Shown piece by piece: positions 1-12,299 of a stretch of DNA of 64,000 nucleotides (positions are counted from its first letter, which is position 1; the number at the start of each line of letters is the position of its first letter). The stretch comes from Plumapathes pennacea (lineage: Eukaryota; Cnidaria; Anthozoa; Antipatharia; Myriopathidae). The DNA is taken from positions 3,224,001 through 3,288,000 of the forward strand of contig OZ038463.1 in NCBI GenBank assembly GCA_964036295.1, in the 5' to 3' direction. The notes under the pieces are model-generated. The model was given only the letters and a program-made list of their open reading frames with translations, was not told where the DNA came from and ran no database searches. The position numbers and the translations under genes are program-made.

Positions 1-72
1 CCATGTTACCGACCACGCTACTGACCACGTTACCGACCACATACCGACCACATACCGACCACTTACCGACCA
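1..72. repeat. Short tandem repeat, ACCGACCAC-type
   Basis: The first 72 bases are built from imperfect 9-12 base units of the form ACCGACCAC(A)T, repeated about six times. It lies in an intron, or upstream intronic sequence, of the netrin-receptor gene. The rest of 73-375 is AT-rich with a poly-T run near 219-230 and shows no coding exon that I can support. Confidence 0.7.
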
Positions 73-375
73 GTTCAACTTGTTCACAATTACCACATAA
101 CACCACAGATCATAATCATTTATGAGAAAGATGTTGTACACAGATCATAGGTATTGTAGAATCCCCCTGCACACCTCATATCTCTTATATTACTACAGTA
201 TGTATTGCTTGTCTGTTTTTTTTTTTTTTGTTGTTGTTGTTCTTTTCAAGCCAGGATAATTGCTGATATATTGTTGCTTCCATCATTAAATGAGCCACAT
301 GAAGTGATAGAGGTGATATATTGATGTTGATAGTGGGTTCAATTTATAACCTCTCTGGGTCTTTTCTCTTCATAG

Positions 376-1834
376 GCTCGATTGTTTTAGCAAATACCTC
401 TGGTGATAGCCAACAAATCACAATCTCAGACCTGCGACCCGACTCTAGGTACAAGTTCAATGTTTATGCAAGAAATAAACACGGAGCTGGGGCGATCTCA
501 GCTGATGCTGTGAGTAAAACAGCAGCCAGCAATGAAAAGCCCTCTGCACCCAAAGATGTGTCAGCCGATGCTGAGTCAGAATCCAGTGTTAGAGTGACCT
601 GGAGTGAGCCTGAGACGGGGTTAGTACATTTGTTACGATGCCCCCCTCCCTCCCCTCCTTCCTCTTCTTTTCTTCTCTTCTCTTAGTACAGCTTTCTCTC
701 GTGATCCAAGTCTGCTTAGTATAAACTGCAAGCTGCAGACCAGATTTACAGGCAGATTTTGTTATTGTAGAAATAATTTTCAGGTTGCTTTTTTTTTTTT
801 TTTTTTTTTTTTTCAGAAGTCTTCTCAGTTTTTACACTTTTCACTGACATTTGCTGTAAACTTTTTCCTACAGTAAAATATTGTTTTTGTTTTAGGCCAG
901 ACTCGGTTGCAAGATATGTGATTTCATATAGTGAGAGTCCCCTTGATGACTTTGCACAAATCACAACCAAAGAGCAAACAGTTGTGCTGCGAGATCTTCA
1001 AACGTACACAAAGTATGACATAAAAGTTCATGCAGAGAACAAGAAAGGACTCAAGGGACCCTCCCAAAGTGTTCAGGTGACAACAAAGAGTGGAGGTAAG
1101 GAGTTGGCCTTGCTTATGAACTTTTATCATCTGATAACACATTTTTATTTTAGCACATTTTAAAACATTTAGTTTACGAACAAAGCTGGCACATCTTTTT
1201 AACTTTTCAGCATGTCAAAATTAATCATGCAGACAAATTTTAGAGCTCATATCAATCCTGCACATGCATGAATACAGATAACCTTTGTTATATACGGTAC
1301 GTACTTGCACATACAGCTGTTGCTGCTGATGCAGGGGGCAGCATTACTAATCTTGCCTGAGATGCGATTTAGGATGATTTGGGATGTTTGTCAGGATGAT
1401 CATGTCATGTGACAGCTGCTGGCCAATTAAATGCAGTCTTGTGCACATGTCTGAGTTCTAAGGTTCCCACTTTTAATCATTTTGCTGTTGTCCATTGGCG
1501 TATCTACAGTATGTAATAAGAACTTGTGTGTCATACTGTAGCTTGATTTATATAGATGATTTTTTTGCTTGTTTTCAGTTCCAAAGTATCCTCCAGGTGA
1601 TTTTGTTCTGATGCCAGACAACGTGGGAACAGGGCTGATAGCAACCTGGAGACCTCCAAACATGGTCAACGGACAAATCACTTTTTATGTGATTAAGTTC
1701 AGGAGAGTGGGTTCAAGCCAGGCAAACAAGACAGATGCCATTGGAGTAAGTGTTGTAAGTATTGCTTTGTTGAACTTGGGATGAGCCAAGTGAAGACCCC
1801 AGTGTATTTACTGTGCAGTATGTACCGTAGATTC

Positions 1835-1873
<39 letters not shown>

Positions 1874-4800
1874 TGGCTTGTGGGGACTTGCCATTGTTTA
1901 AAAGTGTCTGTCAAGTCCCTGTCCCCATTACGTTTCAAAAGAGTAAAACAACTCCATTAGATAATTGTCTCAAATTAGCCTGAGTGGGGGTAGGTTAGGG
2001 TAACTGCCTGGTGCTTTATACAATATATCTAAATATTAACCAAGCGGGATAGGGTTGGGTGAATTTCTGATGCAACATACACAGGGTCGTACAGTCTTTA
2101 AAAGCCCTTGAATTTGACTGCTTGTCTTGCACGGTTCTTGAATTTTTGTGTCCTTGAAAAGGCCATCAATTTAGAAATTTCATGGACTGCCAATTTGACC
2201 ACCAAGTCAAACACTTTTAGAAGAACAGCATAACAGACTGTTCAGATGTATTCAGTCAAGGAGAAGCTTATGAGGAACAGAAAACTTTAAAGGATGCAAA
2301 TTTCTTTTATTCTCAGACAACATGTAATTTTAAATCTTTGAAAATTTAAATTGTCCTTGAGAAGTCCTTAAATTTTGATTGAAAATTTTGTACAAACCTT
2401 TGTATTGAACATGAATATTGACTCCTGACAGGCTGAGCGACAACGTCACTACATGAGGGGTCTCCTGCCTGACACAGAATACGAGGCCAAAATCGCTGCA
2501 GGCACAGAAGCGGGCCTGGGAATGTTTACCAGTACCTGGGTCCGAGCAAAAACTAGATTAGCCAAGTGTAGTGGTGAGTGAAACTGTTTAGTAATGATTA
2601 TGAATCAAGACAGTGCAGGCTCTGTAGACAGTAAGTCACTAAAATTAGTTAGTCTGACAAACTCCAGCTAAGATTATTCTTTATATGAGTAATAAAATCA
2701 TTTTCACTGCTAAGCGATATTGAGGTTAGTAGTAAGTTATCTTTCACAGGGCAATACAGTGAGTCATGTTCTTCTAATTTGCCCTGTGAACAAAATAAGT
2801 AATTCTAGTTGTGTTTAGAAGAAGAATTCATAATAATTGATAGTCTGACATTGATAATGAACTGATATTTGATATATTATAGAATTGTGAACCTAAAAGT
2901 CACTAAATCACCTGCGACATTATTGATACTGATCACTTCGTATAGCTGATTATGTTTTGAAAGGAAAAGGTCAGTTTTGAAGCATTGTTTTGATGCTGAT
3001 TCTTTTTCATACCATTTACTGTTACCCACAACCGTTTGATTCTTTGATGTGCCACCTAACTTAAATTACAGTTTTTTTACAAGTTTGAATTTTAACGCAT
3101 GCCACAAAAACTAGATATTTCTGGTTGTTCACAAGTCATCTGGTCACATCCGCAAGGCTGTTCATCGTGCATTCGCAACGTCAACTTCGTGATGTGATCA
3201 TGTGCATGCTATAAACTAGGAAATCAAACGGCTGCATCCAGGGCTTGTTATCTCCTGTCCAGCAGTGTAATATCTGCAGACAGCCGTGAAGGCCGTGTTC
3301 AATTGCGTCTACAGTCAAACTTGTATTAAGCGGACACCCTTGGGGAATTGTGAAGTGTCCGCTTAATACAGGTCGAGTTTACAGTATCTTAGGGAGCAGA
3401 TCTTCAGGACTTAGTACAGGGCCGCTTATACAGGTTTGATTGTATTCCGGAATAGGAAAAGCGATGTTGATCGGTAAAATTCTTTGGTTTGGAGCTGATG
3501 TAGGTTGAGATGTATTGGGAGCTGTTCGAAATGTAGTATGAATGTTTTCAAAACAAAACTTCCCCCGAAACAACACGGACGCAGCTTAAATGTGTCACAT
3601 CTTGTAGCGAGAGCATTTGTTAAGCTTGTTTTCCACTGTATGCAGAGAGTAGAGTTCCTGGCGAGCCAACCAACGTGGAGACCAAAGTTTTTGACAAGGT
3701 GATTCAAGTGAAGTGGAACCCTCCAGATGATGCAGGTTTGATCTGTGTCACGTGGTATATCCTGCAGTGGGGCAAGCTGATGCCTTACGAAAAGTCTCTC
3801 ACTGTTCCTGCTGACGCGCCAACAGCCCTTCTAAAGGAATTGAGTGAGTGATGGGAGGAGGGGGAGGGGCACAATTTGTTTTGTTTTGTGTGTGTGTGTG
3901 GGGGGGGGAGGTCCCTCTTAAAAGTTTGGACTCTCACGACCCCACCAGCTCTGCTGGTTGCAAGTATCGTTTATAAATTACACATGGTTATCAGCACGGA
4001 GGGAATTCATGAATAGTGAGAGAGAGAAGAAAGATTGATGGAGAAGACAAAGGAATCAAAGAGAGTAGAAAGAGCCGTGGGTGATGCGCGAGGGAAGAAG
4101 GAAGGGAAATGGGAATAGGGTTGAAAAAACGAGGATAGTTTGGTTCACATGGAGTCTGTAATACAACATGCCCCTAAAATGCCCCTAACATGCCCCTCTT
4201 CAAATTTTGTTCAACTTTAATGAACCAGCACCCAACCAGAAGTACGTGATAAAAATTATGGCCAAAAACAGCGCAGGCAACGGTCTCCCGGCGTTCACTG
4301 ATGTACAGACGGCATCGGGCCCGCGTAAGTCATGACGTACAGTCACGTTTCGTGTGTGTTTAGAGTAGCTGCTGTTGTCCGACGAGGTTTTTACAATATA
4401 TTGTGTATATCAGTGTTCATCTAACACCTGTCTACTACTTGGTTCACGTCTGAATTTTGTCCGAACTTGAATACGATTTTTTTCAAATAACATACCTTCT
4501 GGAGAAAATCAGTCGAAGAAAAGGCGGTTTACGGCAAAATGGTTCGTTGCAATCGTGAGTACGTGAAATGGCGCGGCGAGAAAACTTTAACTCAATGTAA
4601 ATTAGCTCAAACAAATGGCTGTTATGTTCATTGAGTTTGACTCATGAAACTCGGGAACCTAACAGGGTTACACTACTGCGTTGCTGATAAGAAAATGTAC
4701 ATGACTATTTTGAAGAATCGAGAAAGTAAGGTAAAGCAACTTGATTTATACCGTCACGTGAAAGTATTTCAGCTTTCAGCTGTTGAGGCTATGTGCTGGA

Positions 4801-7800
4801 ATGTAGAAAGCGGACAGGTTCGGAAAGGGACAAACCTACCATTATTTAACGTTATTATTTTAAAATAATAAAGAATAATAAATAAATCACTCTATTTAAG
4901 TCTCAATGTACTTAACACTGCCGAATTTAGCACTTGAAATGCAGAAACTAAATATCATAATTTAAATGTACATTTGTTAAGAATCCCAACTGGTCAGCGC
5001 TACCGTGTTGCAAATTTAGCTAGTGGTCAGAACGGGACTTGAACCTCGGACTTCCGAATTTCAAGTCCGGCGCCCTAACCACTTGGCCACACTGCTTCCA
5101 TAAGTGACAGTGAATGGAATGGTTCTGTCTCTCTTCAGCGCCTCCTTTGCCAGTGGAAATCGTGAAGGTGAAGCCGCTGTCATCCAAATCCATGAGTGTG
5201 TCGTGGCTTGACAGAAGTTTGTTGCAGTCACCCGTTTATCACGTGTATTACTCCAGGCCTGTTGCCGACAAGCTCTCCTACTGTGGCAACACAACCCGAC
5301 GAGTTATAAACTGTAACGGGCTACAGCCCTACACCGAGTACAGGTTTTACGTCAGACGGAACAACGACAAAGTTAATGCGACACAAAAGAACCGTACTAT
5401 GGAAGATGGTCAGTTGCTTTTGTTATTCTTGCTTTTTAGTGCGTGATCCATTAGGTTTTGATGTTGTCTTTTTACTGTAGTGTGGTACAGTAAACTCTCC
5501 CTAAGAAACACCCTCAGGACCTGGTCTAGGTGTCCCTCTTACAGAGGTGCCTGACTTAGAGAAAGTTTAGATTCAGACATATGTAAAATTCTGTTGCCTT
5601 CTGTTTAACCTGTTACCTTGTTTTCATCCCGTCTCTTCTCCTCATTGACTGGCTTTATGTTCTTGGTTATTTTTATCATCTGCATTTTTCCTGTTTATTT
5701 CCTTCATTGTTCTTTATTATTTTCTTCGGTGTATCTCTTTCATATTTCTCAGTTGTTTTTCGGCCTTCGTTCGGCCGGTCAGTTTTCGTGTGTATTAACT
5801 TGTTTCTTGTTCTGCTCCATTCCTTCTAGTCCCTGGTCCGCCGGTGGATTTAACAGGGAACCCTGACGAAAAAGACTTCAGCAAACTGGAGCTTCATTGG
5901 CAGGTTCCTGAAATAACCAACGGACCAATCAGGTTCTACATGATATACTATTCAACGGACAAAAGCGCGCCTCTTAAGGAGTGGGCTCGGGTAGAGGTGC
6001 CTGGATCCCAGCTGATTACTACGATACGTTCTCTGACACCCCAGACCAAGTTTTACTTCAAGATGAAAGCGAAAACCAGAGCGGGGTGGGGCAAGTTGTC
6101 AGATGTCAAGGAAATCCACACCCCTCCATGTGAGTATTGCGTGACCAAGTCAGCCATCTTTTAACCCTGATTTGTCACGTACAGTATGTCTTCCACGTCA
6201 CGCGGTTTGAACTGTCACGCTGTTGTCCATTGTCGCACCAGATCCATGCCACGTGACCTGTCTTTGGTAAACCATCCATCATGCCATCACACTCTGCACC
6301 CTGACACACTCTCCATGTACTGTGAGTCCCGTTACTTCACATTATGCACGCGTCCTTTCTCTTCCATGCAGATTCGTCCACACCCAAACGAGAGCCACTT
6401 CCGACTGTAGCAGTGGACTCGACGGCTGCCGAAAGTAAGTTTTGTGCACAAGACGTCCACTCAGAGTAAAGCCGCTGCTGGTTCTCCTAAGAGTGTAAAG
6501 CAGCGGATTGTATCAACTAGAAGCTATAACGTCATCAAGACTGAATTGATGTGACACACCATGCAACATTGCACGTAATGTTGCTCGCAATAGTCGAGTT
6601 GTATCGTGTGTCCACTTATGAAACTATTGCGCGCAATATTGCACGCAGGAATTGCACCGTGTGTTCACTTAATTGCATTCAACATTTTGTTCAGTGTTGC
6701 ACCGTGTGTCCAGACTTTTTCTCGAAACTACATAATATATTTCTAATTGTCTGTTTAATTTCTATTCTTTAGACGTTAGCGCTGCAGCCGTGGTTGCTGC
6801 GGCAGATCTAAAGGACAAGACTTTGTGGATTTCGATAGCTGCGGTTGCCGGGATCACTTTGATCGCTATTATTATTATTAGCATTATTCTGTGTAAGAAG
6901 AGATCTGCAGATGACATACAGAGGTGAGAATGGAGGGAAGGAGAATGGAACAGGGTGGATGAAGGCAGGAAAGAAAGAAAGGAGAAAAGAAAGGACGGGC
7001 AGACGGACGGACGGAAGAAAGAGAAGGATGGAGAGAGAGAGAGGATTAAGTACAGTAGAACCCCGCTATCTCGAACTCGGTTAATTCGAACTCCTTGCTA
7101 TCTCAAACTCAAACCCATTTCCCTTGAATTTCCCTTTCAGTTATTTACTATCGGCTAACTCGAACTACCGCTAACTCGAACTATTTCTCATTTCCCTTGG
7201 GAATAGAAAGGAGGAGGGGTGGAGAAGAATAAGGAGAGAGAGAGTATGAAAGTCTTGCTGACGTGGCTGTTTGTTTCTTGTCGATAGGAGACCACCTCCA
7301 ACCTACAAGTCGGTCATTCAGTCGAATGGATCAATGAAAAAGAAGGGCAAGGATGAGAAATCGCCAGATTTATGGGTGAATCACCCTGAAAACATGGAGC
7401 TGAAAACTATAGAATCACACAACCCACCCCCTGACGTAACAAGGTATGATCTAACAGGATCAGACAGACATAGAACTAGACAGTGAGAGTGGGTGGAAAG
7501 AGTTCTTGTTGGTAGAAAGACACATTTCTTTATCACTCTTTCGTATTTACCGCTCTTACATAAATGAACATCCACGTAATATTAATGCGGATGTGCTGCC
7601 TGTCGTACTCCTTCGTAGCACTTTGCACTGACAAAGAAGTAACGTTCGAAATGTCTTATAATGTTCAACGATTCCGCGTTACGTTGATAGATCAAACGTG
7701 TCCACGCCGACGCACACGAAAGTAGTTTAGCCTTTGTACATCTGCACAGCCGTGCAAGTCGTTTAACGTTGTACTGCACTCATTTCAGGAACGCCTCCGT

Positions 7801-7996
7801 GAGTGAGGCTCCCACAGACTACATCAAGCTGAACGCATCAAAGACATCATTTCAAAGCGAAAGCGACGGAGAAATGGCGCCAGAAGGCTTCCCCACCCCT
7901 CCCCTTCCCATGAAAGAAGCCCAGCGGGGATTCCCTGGGGGACTAGTGGTGATGTCACCTGATATCGGTACAGTTGAATTTGATTCACTTTTGTGT

Positions 7997-8045
<49 letters not shown>

Positions 8046-11000
8046 AATTCAAAACGAGCCCTGTGTTTTATCAGCTGGTAAGGCAACATACCGTATATCC
8101 TATAATATAACTAGACTGGCCTTGCCAGTGAGCTCGCGGCGTGAGTTGGGTCGAGACCAGAATATAAAATGGAAAGTAGGGGACAAGAGCGGAACTCCCA
8201 AGAGAGACTTCCAATTTCTCACCATAAAAATATCACACAGTATAGAGAACTTGGCTTTTGACACCTTGCTCTTTTGACACCTTGATTAAACTAAAAATTA
8301 TTATTACAACACTCATACACTTGCTTCTTAAAGGTTGAGCGACCCTGCATCTTGAGAATGCGTGACATATCTTTTTATGCACAATCGATTTTGACAGTTT
8401 GACCTTGACTCATATTTCTAATCAGAGGCCACGATTAATCCAGCCTTCGCTTCACTACTTATGTGTTTTCTTTTATTAACTCAATACGTTTCTTCTATCA
8501 GGCTTTCGAGTATTCGTGCTCTGTAACAAATATAAAATTGAAAGCGAGGAATGTCACACGAGAGATGTTTACAATATTATTGCGCTTTTGTTCACAGTGT
8601 GTTCAGTCCATTTGTGACTGCAAACTCAATCCTCAGAATTATTTCGGTGTATTTTTCATTTCTGGTATTTAATGAACATTGCGAAACAAAGACTACATGA
8701 TCGAATGAAAGAAACACTTCAACAGGCAATGTACGATACGCAGAAGAATTTTATGAGGCAACAGATGTCATGTACAGAGTAAGGCATAAAGCGTCATTGT
8801 TTTACGCCTAAAGCTCACCGTAGCTTTGGTTTCTGTTTTCGCCCTGTTATCTTCCCAAAAGTATTTCGTGTCGCCACAGAAAGTTTCGTCGGGACTAAAT
8901 ACTTATCGGCGACAGAGATATTTGCAATACCCCAGAAGTACCATCAAACATTTGTTTACGGCTATTCTCAAATTAGCTTGTGCGGTGAACGCGAGCCAAA
9001 ATCTTTTCCTAAAATCCAGTTTATCCATGCCTATTCCACAGAGCCAAATGGCGTTGAATTTGAATGGGATGCAGTTTACTTTTTCGCTTCACTACTTATA
9101 TGTTTTCTTTTATTAACTCAATACGTTTCTTTCTATCAGGCTTTCGAGTATTCGTGCTCTGTAACAAATATAAAATTGACAGCGAGGAATGTCACACGAG
9201 AGATGTTTACAATATTATTGCGCTTTTGTTCACAGTGTGTTCAGTCCATTTGTGACTGCAAACTCAATCCTCAGAATTATTTCGGTGTATTTTTTATTTC
9301 TGATATTCACTGACCATTGCGAAACAAAGGCTACATGATCGAATGAAAGAAACACTTCAACAGGCAATGTACGATACGCAGAAGAATTTTATGAGGCAAC
9401 AGATGTCATGTACAGAGTAAAGCATAAAGCGTCATTGTTTTACGGCTAAAGCTCACCGTAGCTTTGGTTTCTGCTTTCGCCCTGTTATCTTCCCAAAAGT
9501 ATTTCGTGTCGCCACAGAAAGTTTCGTCGGGACTAAATATTTATCGGCGACAGCGGTACCATCAAATATTTGTTTACGGCTATCTCAAAGCTTCCGCGGT
9601 GAACGCGAGCCAAAATCGTTCCCGAAAATCCAGTTTATCCGTGCCTATTCCACAGAGCCAAATGGTGTTGAGTTTGGATGGGATGCAGTTAACTTTTACA
9701 CACAAGTAACGAGCAATTCACTGGCCACATCTCGAGTTGTTTAGCGAAGTCAATTACGTCATCGCCCAGCACGTGATAATATGAACCAATCACCGTGTGC
9801 TGATCCTCGACCCACAAAAAGGAAAAAAAATAAAATAAAAATCTCCATTTTTAAGCTCTCGTGGGCCCCAGGCCCCCGCGAGCAATGATTTTTTTGCGGT
9901 TCGGTATGACTGAAGTTAATAAGCCGTGCCTTACATAATACGTGAATACCTGGTATAAACGGCACGAAATCCACATTCACGGCTTACAGAAGCCGCAGCT
10001 TATCCTGGCCAAGGGGTTTGAGCTCTTCATATTTAAGTTGCGGCTTAGAAAGAGGCTTATTTTCTTTCGTATAAACGGCCCTAATGTCTGCAAAAGTCCA
10101 AAAGATACATCCCACAAAATTTTTATGCCATAGTGTATACCATTTTTTTCATGCCAATATCATATATCGTGTTGTATCACATGGATATTTGAAAGTTAGC
10201 GTATATGAGCACTAAGTACCTTCCTTGTCAATAGAAGATCTTACCAACACATGTTTTTCTGGATTCCCACAGATCGTCCCTTCCCTGTCCTCCCCACGAC
10301 AAGCACACCACTTTGTGATAAGCCCATTCCTCGCAGTGGCTCCCTTGATAACTCGGTAGGGTCCCCCATCTGTCAGCCCCCGCAGAGGTCCTATGACCCC
10401 ACCACAAAAGTCCCCCTGTATCCAGCTCCTCCACCCTCGTCTCCAATGCAAAGGTCGCCTCCAGTAACGCTACCAAAACCTGCAAGCAAACCCCCTGTGA
10501 CGCCCGTCGACGACATTCAGCTGCCTTCTGTGGGCTTCAATAATCTTCCCTCCGGCTCGAGGCCCAACGGTGTGCCTAATGGTCTCTACTCTCCTCCACC
10601 TAAATACGATGACGTGTTCGCACCGTCCTCGCCTCCTAAAGATAATGTGAGTTGATTCATATTTCCTCTTGTCTTTGACCCTTTCACTCCCAAGAGTGAT
10701 TAAGTTCAAATTTTCTCCTTCAGTTTCGGCAGCACGAGTATATCATACAGTAAGGGGAACTTGGCTTTTGATTACCTTGCTTAGATGATAGCTGATTAAA
10801 TTATCAATTCTCGATGCATCAACACTCATCAACACTCATACATTTTCTTTTTAAAAGATTGGGAGAATCTGTATTTCGAGCTTGGGAGTGAAAGGGTTAA
10901 TCTTTTTACTGCCTGCTTTTACGCCCAAATTAAGCATAAGAATGTAAGGATAACCATCTCCGCTCAACTGCAACGTGAATACTGCTCTGAGAATGTGTGA

Positions 11001-11284
11001 GTTTGAGGCAGTGTGGCCGAGTGGTTAGGTCGCCGGACTTTAAATCCGGAGGTCCCGAGTTCAAGTCCCACTCTGACCACTAGCTGAATTTGTAACACGG
11101 TTGCCCTGAGTTCAAATCCTCGGCCACACTATGTAAATAGCCAACTGGTTAGCCTCCGACCAGTTGGGATTCTTAACGAATTTGCGTTCAGTTTATGATA
11201 TTCAGTTTCTGCATTTCAAGTCTCCCCAATTAGCACGGCAGTGCTAAATACATTGAGACCTAAATAAAGTGATTTATTTATCAT

Positions 11285-11367
<83 letters not shown>

Positions 11368-12032
11368 TTTGTTCGTTCGTCTTTGCACTCATTAGTCCTA
11401 CTCGGAGGAAACAGAAGTGCAGTGTAACCTACGTAAAACAGGCGGCGGTTTGAAGGGCGATTTAGGCCCCGTTTTCACTTGAAAACTGTTTCGGATACAA
11501 AGTTCCCACTTTCGATTCCGGATTCGTTTTCTCTCCGGATTCACTAAAAATGACCCCGGATTCACAAAATCTAGTGTAAACGCTTTCACGAATCCGGAAA
11601 CAAATGCCTCGAATCTGGATAAATTCGCTCTAGTGTAAACGGGGCCTTACACAGTGCGAGTTTAGTTTATGGCTGTCATTTGCTATTTTCTTACGACACT
11701 GGTATTGCATCGTTACGGTATTTTCAGTTGCGTTTGATGGTCGTGCGATTTTCGTACAGCTTTTGTTTATCCCATGACTTTCTTCGTGTCGTATGCGATC
11801 GGCAGACGTGAACAAATAGTAGTAATGCGATTCGTGTCGTATGAAAATCACATGCGGCAGTCATAAGATAAAACTTGCGCCGTGTAAATCGGCAACCTGT
11901 TGAGATGCTTACACACTTGACTTGTAACTCTTTCAGACTTTGGTGAGTGCAGAGTTGGAAATGGAACTAGCGGGACTGGAGGGACTGCTGAAAGATTTGG
12001 ACAGCATACGCGGTGAAGATTACCAGCTATAA
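376..12032 (+). CDS. NEO1: Neogenin/DCC-like netrin receptor, 3' portion (5' part outside window)
   Basis: Single-pass guidance receptor; in this family it binds netrin or RGM outside the cell and signals through a tail with P1, P2 and P3 motifs. Fourteen coding exons in window: 376-619, 896-1095, 1579-1745, 2432-2573, 3646-3843, 4229-4324, 5139-5408, 5830-6129, 6372-6434, 6773-6923, 7288-7443, 7789-7967, 10273-10646, 11937-12032 (TAA 12030-12032). Every junction is GT-AG and keeps phase, giving 877 residues plus a partial first codon. The order is end of one FN3, five FN3 domains, membrane segment, tail. Vertebrate members have four Ig and six FN3 domains, so the Ig domains and most of FN3-1 should lie upstream. 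The P1-like stretch PDLWVNHPENMELK and the P3-like end ELAGLEGLLKDLDSI identify the family; whether it is closer to DCC or neogenin cannot be told from here. Confidence 0.93.
3309..3443. repeat. Short foldback element with pogo/Tigger-like ends
   Basis: The ends read TACAGTCAAACTTGTATTA and ...TACAGGTTTGATTGTA, which are near inverted copies. The inside repeats the motif TGTCCGCTTAATACAGG. The CAGT(C)AAAC-type terminus resembles non-autonomous pogo/Tigger elements. It sits in the intron before FN3-4. Confidence 0.6.
4859..5098 (-). mobile_element. tRNA-derived SINE (minus orientation)
   Basis: Read on the minus strand it begins CAGTGTGGCCAAGTGGTTAG, with a tRNA A-box-like TGGCCAAGTGG and a B-box-like GAGGTTCAAGTCCC. 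A body of about 150 bases follows, ending in an AT-rich ATAAATAATTATT-type tail (4859-4890). The anticodon-loop region (CTTGAAA) resembles tRNA-Ser(UGA), but the variable arm and the rest do not fold as a complete tRNA. It is the same family as 11005-11370. Its head is only 40 bases upstream of the FN3-5 exon acceptor. Confidence 0.8.
6773..6923 (+). other. Transmembrane exon of the netrin receptor
   Basis: This exon encodes an Ala/Val-rich juxtamembrane stretch, then a hydrophobic run of about 25 residues starting TLWISIAAVAGITLIAI, followed by the stop-transfer residues CKKR. It separates the FN3 ectodomain from the proline-rich tail, as in DCC and neogenin. The preceding 63-base exon (6372-6434) is a Ser/Thr/Pro-rich stalk. 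Confidence 0.9.
7051..7200. repeat. Repeat with pogo/Tigger-like end (TACAGTAGAACCCCG)
   Basis: Begins TACAGTAGAACCCCGCTATC and contains four copies of the motif CTAACTCGAACT or its variants. Such CAGTAGAACCCC ends are typical of non-autonomous pogo/Tigger relatives. It lies in the intron between the membrane exon and the P1 exon. Confidence 0.5.
7998..8044. repeat. Poly-T tract (47 T)
   Basis: A homopolymer run 31 bases after the donor of the 7789-7967 exon. It may be the tail of a reverse-oriented retroposed sequence or slippage expansion; length is unreliable in assemblies. Confidence 0.85.
8446..9700. repeat. Direct tandem duplication, about 637-bp unit, two copies
   Basis: The sequence from 8446 (TTCGCTTCACTACTTATG) is repeated from 9083 with a few per cent divergence through about 9700. 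Shared landmarks include AGTATTCGTGCTCTGTAACA (8510 and 9147) and AAAGTATTTCGTGTCGCC (8859 and 9497). The second copy lacks a short piece near 8920-8945. Both copies are AT-rich with no conserved long reading frame. It lies in the 2.3-kb intron before exon 10273-10646. Confidence 0.85.
10678..10900. mobile_element. MITE, CACTCCCAAG family
   Basis: Ends are inverted copies: ACCCTTTCACTCCCAAGAG on the left and CTTGGGAGTGAAAGGGTTAA on the right. The inside is AT-rich and non-coding. A relative lies at 43074-43288, and related fragments occur at 8195-8360 and 30065-30245. It begins 31 bases after the donor of exon 10273-10646. Confidence 0.75.
11005..11370 (+). mobile_element. tRNA-derived SINE with (TTTA)n tail
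   Basis: The head GCAGTGTGGCCGAGTGGTTA has an A-box-like TGGCCGAGTGG (11014-11024) and a B-box-like GAGTTCAAGTCCC near 11058. The body is followed by a long (TTTA)n tail from about 11275 to 11370. It is the same family as the minus-strand copy at 4859-5098. Non-coding, presumably transcribed by RNA polymerase III when active and mobilised by a LINE. Confidence 0.85.
11463..11648. mobile_element. Foldback element, GGCCCCGTTTTCACTTG ends
   Basis: Left end TAGGCCCCGTTTTCACTTG, right end AGTGTAAACGGGGCCTTA. The inside contains repeated CCGGATTCG motifs. A reversed relative lies at 15588-15784, sharing AAAGTGGGAACTTTG-type and CCGGATTCGTGAAAGC-type stretches. It lies in the last coding intron of the netrin receptor. 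Confidence 0.75.
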
Positions 12033-12085
12033 AGGTGAGGAAAGGTTCTTGCAGCATTGGTGCTCTAAACAATGCTTGTTGAAGT

Positions 12086-12299
12086 CTGGCAAAACGAGGA
12101 CACGTTGTGGCGGCAATATTGCTAGCGCTCCTATTTCCCAAATGTTTCCCCCGTTTGTTGCGGACACAAAAATGTTTCTGAAAAACTTCAGAAACATTTT
12201 TTTTATCCGCACTGAGCGCAACATTGTTGCCGCACGTTTTAACACCCTGGAAACATCGAAGGACACATTTGCCGCCACAGTGTGTCCTCGTATTGCCAG
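12086..12299. mobile_element. Foldback element in the 3' UTR intron
   Basis: Left arm CTGGCAAAACGAGGACACGT... pairs with the right arm ...ACAGTGTGTCCTCGTATTGCCAG. An internal palindrome around 12170-12205 (ATGTTTCTGAA|TTCAGAAACAT) adds a second hairpin. No coding potential seen. Confidence 0.7.

Larger units (their letters stand above)
376..6129 (+). other. Fibronectin type III repeats FN3-1 (end) to FN3-6
   Basis: Each FN3 domain is encoded by one or two exons with phase-1 boundaries between domains, the usual layout for shuffled extracellular modules. FN3-1 ends in 376-~540 (LRPDSRYKFNVYARNKHGAG). FN3-2 is ~540-619 plus 896-1095. FN3-3 is 1579-1745 plus 2432-2573 (TW...LLPDTEYEAKIAAGTEAG). 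FN3-4 is 3646-3843 plus 4229-4324. FN3-5 is 5139-5408 and FN3-6 is 5830-6129. The conserved Trp of strand B and the LxPxTxY motif before strand F are visible in most. FN3-5 is irregular: it has two Cys residues (CGN and INCNG) that could form a disulphide, and it lacks the usual NxxG after the YxFYV strand. Confidence 0.88.
7288..12032 (+). other. Cytoplasmic tail with P1, proline-rich and P3 motifs
   Basis: Exon 7288-7443 carries the P1-like motif (PDLWVNHPENMELKTIE). In DCC this region contributes to UNC5 association and co-receptor function. Exons 7789-7967 and 10273-10646 are rich in Pro, Ser and Asp, including several SPPP/PPPSSP stretches that could bind SH3 or EVH1 domains; this is the likely P2 region, but I see no exact match. 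Exon 11937-12032 encodes the amphipathic P3-like helix (ELEMELAGLEGLLKDLDSI), which in DCC mediates tail self-association and FAK binding. The receptor ends DYQL. Confidence 0.8.

Noticed and set aside
11005..11080. Possible tRNA gene (Leu or Ser-like) at 11005 and on the minus strand at 5020-5098
   Set aside because: A and B boxes are present, but the variable arm and acceptor stem do not close, and both copies continue into the same non-tRNA body and A/T tail, which marks a SINE.
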